Origin: Pseudomonadota bacterium
Lineage (GTDB): Bacteria > Pseudomonadota > Alphaproteobacteria > Acetobacterales > Acetobacteraceae
Direction of reading: 5' to 3'
Assembly (NCBI GenBank): GCA_021815835.1
Contig: JAKAZN010000040.1
Coordinates: 1-9,195, forward strand
DNA: 9,195 nt
The notes under the pieces are model-generated. The model was not told the origin of the DNA, made no database searches, and was given only the letters and a program-made list of their open reading frames with translations. Shown one piece after another: positions 6,815 through 9,195 of this stretch. How positions within the stretch are numbered: position 1 is the stretch's first letter; each line of letters begins with the position of its first letter. Made by a program: the position numbers and the translations under genes.

Positions 6815-8296
6815 TCACGCGGCGGGCATACGTGAGACCAGACGAAGCGACACGGTCAGCCCTTCGAGCTGATAATGCGGCTTCAGGAAGAACTTCGCGC
6901 TGTAGTAGCCCGGGTTCTCCTCGTTTTCCTCGAGCACGACCTTCGCCTCCGACAGCGGGTGGGTCGCCTTGTAGTCCTCGGACGCGCCGCTGGGACCAAC
7001 ATACTTGCTGATCCAGCTGGTCAGCCAGCCGGCCAATTGATCCTTGCTCATGGTCGAGCCGATCTTGTCGCGCACCATGCATTTCAGGTAGTGCGCGAAC
7101 CGGCAGCTGGCGAACAGATACGGCAACCGCGCCGACAGGTTGGCGTTCGCGGTCGCCGCCGGATCGTCGTATTCCTGCGGCTTCTGCAAGGATTGCGCGC
7201 CGATGAACGCCGCGAAATCCGAGTTCTTCTTGTGGATCAGCGGCATGAAGCCGTTCTTCGCCAGCTCGGCCTCGCGCCGGTCGCTGATCGCGATTTCGGT
7301 CGGGCATTTCATCGCCACGCCGCCATCGTCGCTGGGGAAGGTGTAGGCCGGCAGCCCTTCGACGGCGCCGCCGCTTTCCACGCCGCGGATCCGCGAGCAC
7401 CAGCCATACATCTTGAACGAGCGGGTGATGTTGGTGGCCATCGCGTAGGCCGCGTTGGACCAGCAGAACTTGCTGCTGTCCGCGCCCTCCACGTCTTCCT
7501 CGAAGTGGAATTCATCGACCGGGACCGTCTTCTCCCCATACGGCAGGCGGGAGAGGAAGCGCGGCATGCAGAGACCGATATAGCGGGAATCCTCGCTCTC
7601 GCGCAGCGAGCGCCAGGCCGCGTATTCGGGCGTCTGGAAGATCTTCGTCAGGTCGCGCGGATTGGCGAGCTCGTTCCAGCTCTCCATTCCCAGCACCCCG
7701 GGTGCCGCCGCGGCGATGAACGGCGCGTGCGCCGCCGCCGCCACCTGGGCGAGGTCGCCCAGAAGCTGCACGTCCTGCGGGCCGTGATCGAATTCGTAAT
7801 CGCCGATCAGCACGCCGTACGGCTCACCGCCGAACTGGCCGTATTCCTGTTCGTAGATCTGCTTGAAGATCGGGCTCTGATCCCAGGCGGTGCCGCGGAA
7901 CTTCTTCAAGGTCCGGGCGAGATCCTTCTTGGAGATGTTCAACACACGGATCTTCAGGAACTCGTCGGTTTCCGTGTTGTTGACCAGATGATGCAGGCCA
8001 CGCCACGCGGATTCCAGCTTCTGGAAATCCTCGTTATGCATGATCACGTTCACCTGCTCGGTGAGCTTGGCATCCAGCGCCGCGATCATCGCCTCGATGC
8101 TGCGCAGCGAGTCGTTGGACACCAGCGCGGTGTTGGCCAGCGCCTGCTGCGCGAGGGTCTGCACCGCCTGTTCGACGGCGGAGCGCGCCTGGTCCGATTT
8201 CGGCTTGAATTCACGGTTGAGCAGGCTGGCGAAATCGCTGGTTTCCCGAACCGCAACCCCGGCTTCCGCCTGCCCGGCGGTCTGTGCGCCCGACAT
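6815..8296 (-). CDS. tssC: TssC, large T6SS sheath subunit
   Basis: TssC (VipB/ImpC/EvpB family) pairs with TssB to build the contractile sheath around the Hcp tube. The 493 residues match the usual 490-500. Conserved blocks include AWRGLHHLVNNTETDE, the helix RVLNISKKDL, GVLIGDYEFDHGPQDV (about 161-176), MESWNELANPRDLTKIFQT, RYIGLCMPRFLSRLPYG, FCWSNAAYAMATNITRSF, the hallmark MKCPTEIAISDRREAEL (329-345), RLPYLFASCRFAHYLKCMVRD and a C-terminus KPHYQLEGLTVSLRLVSR that forms interlocking sheath strands. The N-terminus carries SLLNREFKPKSDQARSAVEQ (24-43), the style seen in TagJ-containing systems. The ATG at 8296 follows the tssB stop by 3 bases, with GGGGGAGG (8305-8312) 8 bases upstream inside tssB. 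The gene is intact. Confidence 0.97.
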   Translation of the reverse strand: MSGAQTAGQAEAGVAVRETSDFASLLNREFKPKSDQARSAVEQAVQTLAQQALANTALVSNDSLRSIEAMIAALDAKLTEQVNVIMHNEDFQKLESAWRGLHHLVNNTETDEFLKIRVLNISKKDLARTLKKFRGTAWDQSPIFKQIYEQEYGQFGGEPYGVLIGDYEFDHGPQDVQLLGDLAQVAAAAHAPFIAAAAPGVLGMESWNELANPRDLTKIFQTPEYAAWRSLRESEDSRYIGLCMPRFLSRLPYGEKTVPVDEFHFEEDVEGADSSKFCWSNAAYAMATNITRSFKMYGWCSRIRGVESGGAVEGLPAYTFPSDDGGVAMKCPTEIAISDRREAELAKNGFMPLIHKKNSDFAAFIGAQSLQKPQEYDDPAATANANLSARLPYLFASCRFAHYLKCMVRDKIGSTMSKDQLAGWLTSWISKYVGPSGASEDYKATHPLSEAKVVLEENEENPGYYSAKFFLKPHYQLEGLTVSLRLVSRMPAA

Positions 8297-8299
8297 CGC

Positions 8300-8824
8300 T
8301 TATTCCTCCCCCTGCTTTTCGCCGGTTTCCGTGGGCTTGGGCGCCGCCGCCAGCGACTGCAACAACGCCGGATCGGCCAGGACCTTGCCGATCAGTTCTT
8401 CCGCCCCGCTCTTGCCGTCCATGTAGGTCAGCAGATTGGAGAGCTGGGTCCGCGCCTCCAGCAGCTTGTTCAGCGCATCGACCTTGCGCGCCACCGCCGC
8501 CGGCGAGAAATCGTCCATGTTCTCGAAGGTGATATCGACCGCCACGTTGCCTTCCCCGGTCAGGGTGTTGGGCACCATGAACGCAACCCGGGGCTTCATC
8601 GCCTTCATCCGGGCGTCGAAATTATCGACGTCGATTTCCAGGTATTTGCGATCCGCCACCGGCGGCAGCGGCTCCTCCGACTTGCCGGACAGGTCGGCCA
8701 TGACGCCGACCACGAAGGGCAGTTGGACCTTTTTTTCCGACCCGTAGGTCTCCACGTCGTATTCGATCTGGACCCGCGGCGCGCGGTTGCGGGCCACGAA
8801 TTTCTGACTGCTTGCTTTCGCCAC
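8300..8824 (-). CDS. tssB: TssB, small T6SS sheath subunit (GTG start)
   Basis: TssB (VipA/ImpB family) heterodimerises with TssC in the contractile sheath. From a GTG at 8824 it has 174 residues, within the family's usual 160-175. Conserved features are SSQKFVARNRAPRVQIEYDV (5-24), YGSEKKVQLPFVVGVMADLS (27-46) and DRKYLEIDVDNFDARMKAMK (58-77), then a helical C-terminal half ending in a charged tail. I prefer GTG 8824 over the in-frame ATG at 8872. The family's N-terminus normally begins just before the SSQKF motif, the 16 extra residues (MQYGWQFPATEEARRA) match nothing I recognise, and GAGG (8831-8834) sits 6 bases before the GTG. If the ATG is used the protein has 190 residues. The gene lies 106 bases after tssA and 3 bases before tssC. 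Confidence 0.95.
   Translation of the reverse strand: MAKASSQKFVARNRAPRVQIEYDVETYGSEKKVQLPFVVGVMADLSGKSEEPLPPVADRKYLEIDVDNFDARMKAMKPRVAFMVPNTLTGEGNVAVDITFENMDDFSPAAVARKVDALNKLLEARTQLSNLLTYMDGKSGAEELIGKVLADPALLQSLAAAPKPTETGEKQGEE
8305..8312 (-). promoter_or_regulatory. Strong Shine-Dalgarno for tssC
   Basis: GGGGGAGG lies inside the last codons of tssB, 8 bases before the tssC ATG. With a 3-base gap between the genes, tssB and tssC are likely translated in step, which suits their 1:1 assembly. Confidence 0.7.
8729..8735 (-). other. A AAA AAG slippery heptamer inside tssB
   Basis: In the tssB frame codons 30-32 read GAA AAA AAG, which contains the -1 slippery heptamer A AAA AAG in the correct phase, within a run of seven A (8730-8736). 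A perfect 7-base stem, GGTCGGC with GCCGACC and a 6-base loop (8692-8711), lies 17 bases downstream. A GGAG lies upstream. A -1 shift would end at a TAA about 35 codons later. The encoded EKK is a conserved TssB position, so the run may simply reflect lysine codons. Confidence 0.4.
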
Positions 8825-8830
8825 GGCTCG

Positions 8831-8834
8831 CCTC
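8831..8834 (-). promoter_or_regulatory. Shine-Dalgarno supporting the tssB GTG start
   Basis: GAGG reads 6 bases before the GTG at 8824, with a second purine block GAGGAA a little further upstream. The alternative ATG at 8872 has only a weak GAAGG. This favours the shorter TssB. Confidence 0.55.
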
Positions 8835-8901
8835 GCTTCCTCAGTTGCAGGGAATTGCCAGCCATATTGCATGACCGGGCCTTCGTCCGCCAGTCCATTT
8901 G

Positions 8902-8929
8902 CCGGCCCGGTTGTCCGCCCGGGGGCCGG
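8902..8929 (-). other. GC-rich hairpin after tssA
   Basis: Arms CCGGCCC (8902-8908) and GGGCCGG (8923-8929) are perfect complements around a 14-base loop. An alternative fold pairs 9 bases with a 2-base bulge. It begins one base after the tssA stop. On the transcribed strand it is not followed by a U-tract (CAAATGG follows), so it does not look like an efficient intrinsic terminator. It could act as an mRNA stabiliser, a processing site or a weak attenuator that sets tssA apart from the tssB-onward message. Confidence 0.45.
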
Positions 8930-8930
8930 T

Positions 8931-9195
8931 CTATCCCTCCCGAACGCCGGTGTTCATCCGCGCCTGGCCGAGACCGTCGGGAGCCAGATCGCGCAGGATG
9001 TCCAGAAACGGCATGTCGGCCAGCCGGCGCGCCCGCGCGATCAACAGCGGCAGCGGGCTCGACGGTTCGGCCTTTTCATAATATTCGCACACCAGGTCCA
9101 ACAGGCGCAACGCATCGGCGCGCGTCTGGATCGCGGTGAGCGAGGCCGCGCTCACGCCGCCGGCCGGAGGCGCGCCCGGCACCGCAACCAGGTCC
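8931..9195 (-). CDS. tssA: TssA, C-terminal end; 5' part lies outside the window
   Basis: TssA (ImpA family) is a cytoplasmic ring-forming protein that starts or caps the growing tube and sheath. Only the last 87 codons are present, and the frame is open through the right edge. A Pro/Ala/Gly-rich linker (PGAPPAGGVSA) is followed by the conserved C-terminal block: IQTRADALRLLDLVCEYYEK, EPSSPLPLLIARARRLADM and FLDILRDLAPDGLGQARMNTG. EPSSP followed by a run of helix, and LRDLAPDGL near the end, are typical of the short-type TssA C-terminus. The apparent GTG at 9182 is an internal valine and not a start, because the frame continues upstream (DLVA). The gene probably begins the operon or lies near its front; its promoter is not in the window. 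Confidence 0.9.
   Translation of the reverse strand, partial: DLVAVPGAPPAGGVSAASLTAIQTRADALRLLDLVCEYYEKAEPSSPLPLLIARARRLADMPFLDILRDLAPDGLGQARMNTGVREG

Larger units (their letters stand above)
8825..8930 (-). other. tssA-tssB intercistronic spacer
   Basis: This 106-base stretch is the longest gene-free gap in the window. It holds a GC-rich hairpin next to the tssA stop and, nearer tssB, an in-frame ATG at 8872 that could add 16 residues to TssB. Two purine-rich segments lie just before the GTG start: GAGGAA (8837-8842) and GAGG (8831-8834). I see no clear -35/-10 or sigma-54 (GG-N10-GC type) promoter here. Confidence 0.6.

Noticed and set aside
6875..9139. Plus-strand open frame of 754 codons opposite tssC, tssB and tssA
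   Set aside because: Same antisense artefact: it spans three genes with unmistakable family motifs on the other strand and has no recognisable domain of its own.
1..9195. A wholly new defence or mobile system
   Set aside because: Every stretch of coding potential is explained by known T6SS families, and no integrase, transposase, repeat array or unrelated gene was seen.

Overview
This window holds the contractile-sheath, tube and baseplate part of a type VI secretion system (T6SS) gene cluster. All nine genes lie on the minus strand, so transcription runs from the right edge to the left edge. In transcription order they are tssA (3' end only), tssB, tssC, hcp (tssD), tagJ (impE), tssE, tssF, tssG and tssH (clpV; 5' two-thirds only). 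No tRNA, rRNA, CRISPR array, transposase or insertion-sequence remnant was seen. The DNA is uniformly GC-rich, with strong G/C at third codon positions. Long open frames therefore appear opposite the real genes, and none of these resembles a protein family.

The base composition, the presence of TagJ and the imp-like gene order point to an alphaproteobacterium. A rhodospirillalean or acetobacteraceous organism is plausible, but this is a guess from style and there is no phylogenetic marker in the window.

Layout, right to left. Positions 9195-8931 encode the conserved C-terminus of TssA. A roughly 106-base spacer with a GC-rich hairpin follows. Positions 8824-6815 carry the two sheath proteins TssB and TssC, 3 bases apart. 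A 50-base spacer with a strong ribosome binding site precedes hcp (6764-6144). A 28-base spacer leads to tagJ (6115-5306). From there tssE, tssF, tssG and tssH are packed with junctions of +1, -1, -37 and -4 bases, which implies one polycistronic message with translational coupling.

Working together (established T6SS biology): TssE, TssF and TssG form baseplate wedges. Hcp hexamers stack into the inner tube, and TssB/TssC polymerise around it as the contractile sheath, with TssA priming or coordinating assembly. ClpV (TssH) recycles contracted sheath. TagJ is an accessory protein that binds the sheath subunit TssB in the T6SS classes that carry it. The membrane-complex genes (tssJ/L/M), tssK, vgrG, PAAR, regulators and effectors are not in the window and probably lie beyond its edges.

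This is a recognisable system and not a new one. The points most worth a second look are an Hcp longer than usual with a vicinal Cys pair and a C-terminal extension, a dnaX-type slippery heptamer inside tssB, the tssA-tssB hairpin, the 37-base tssF/tssG overlap, and the TagJ-class sheath N-terminus.
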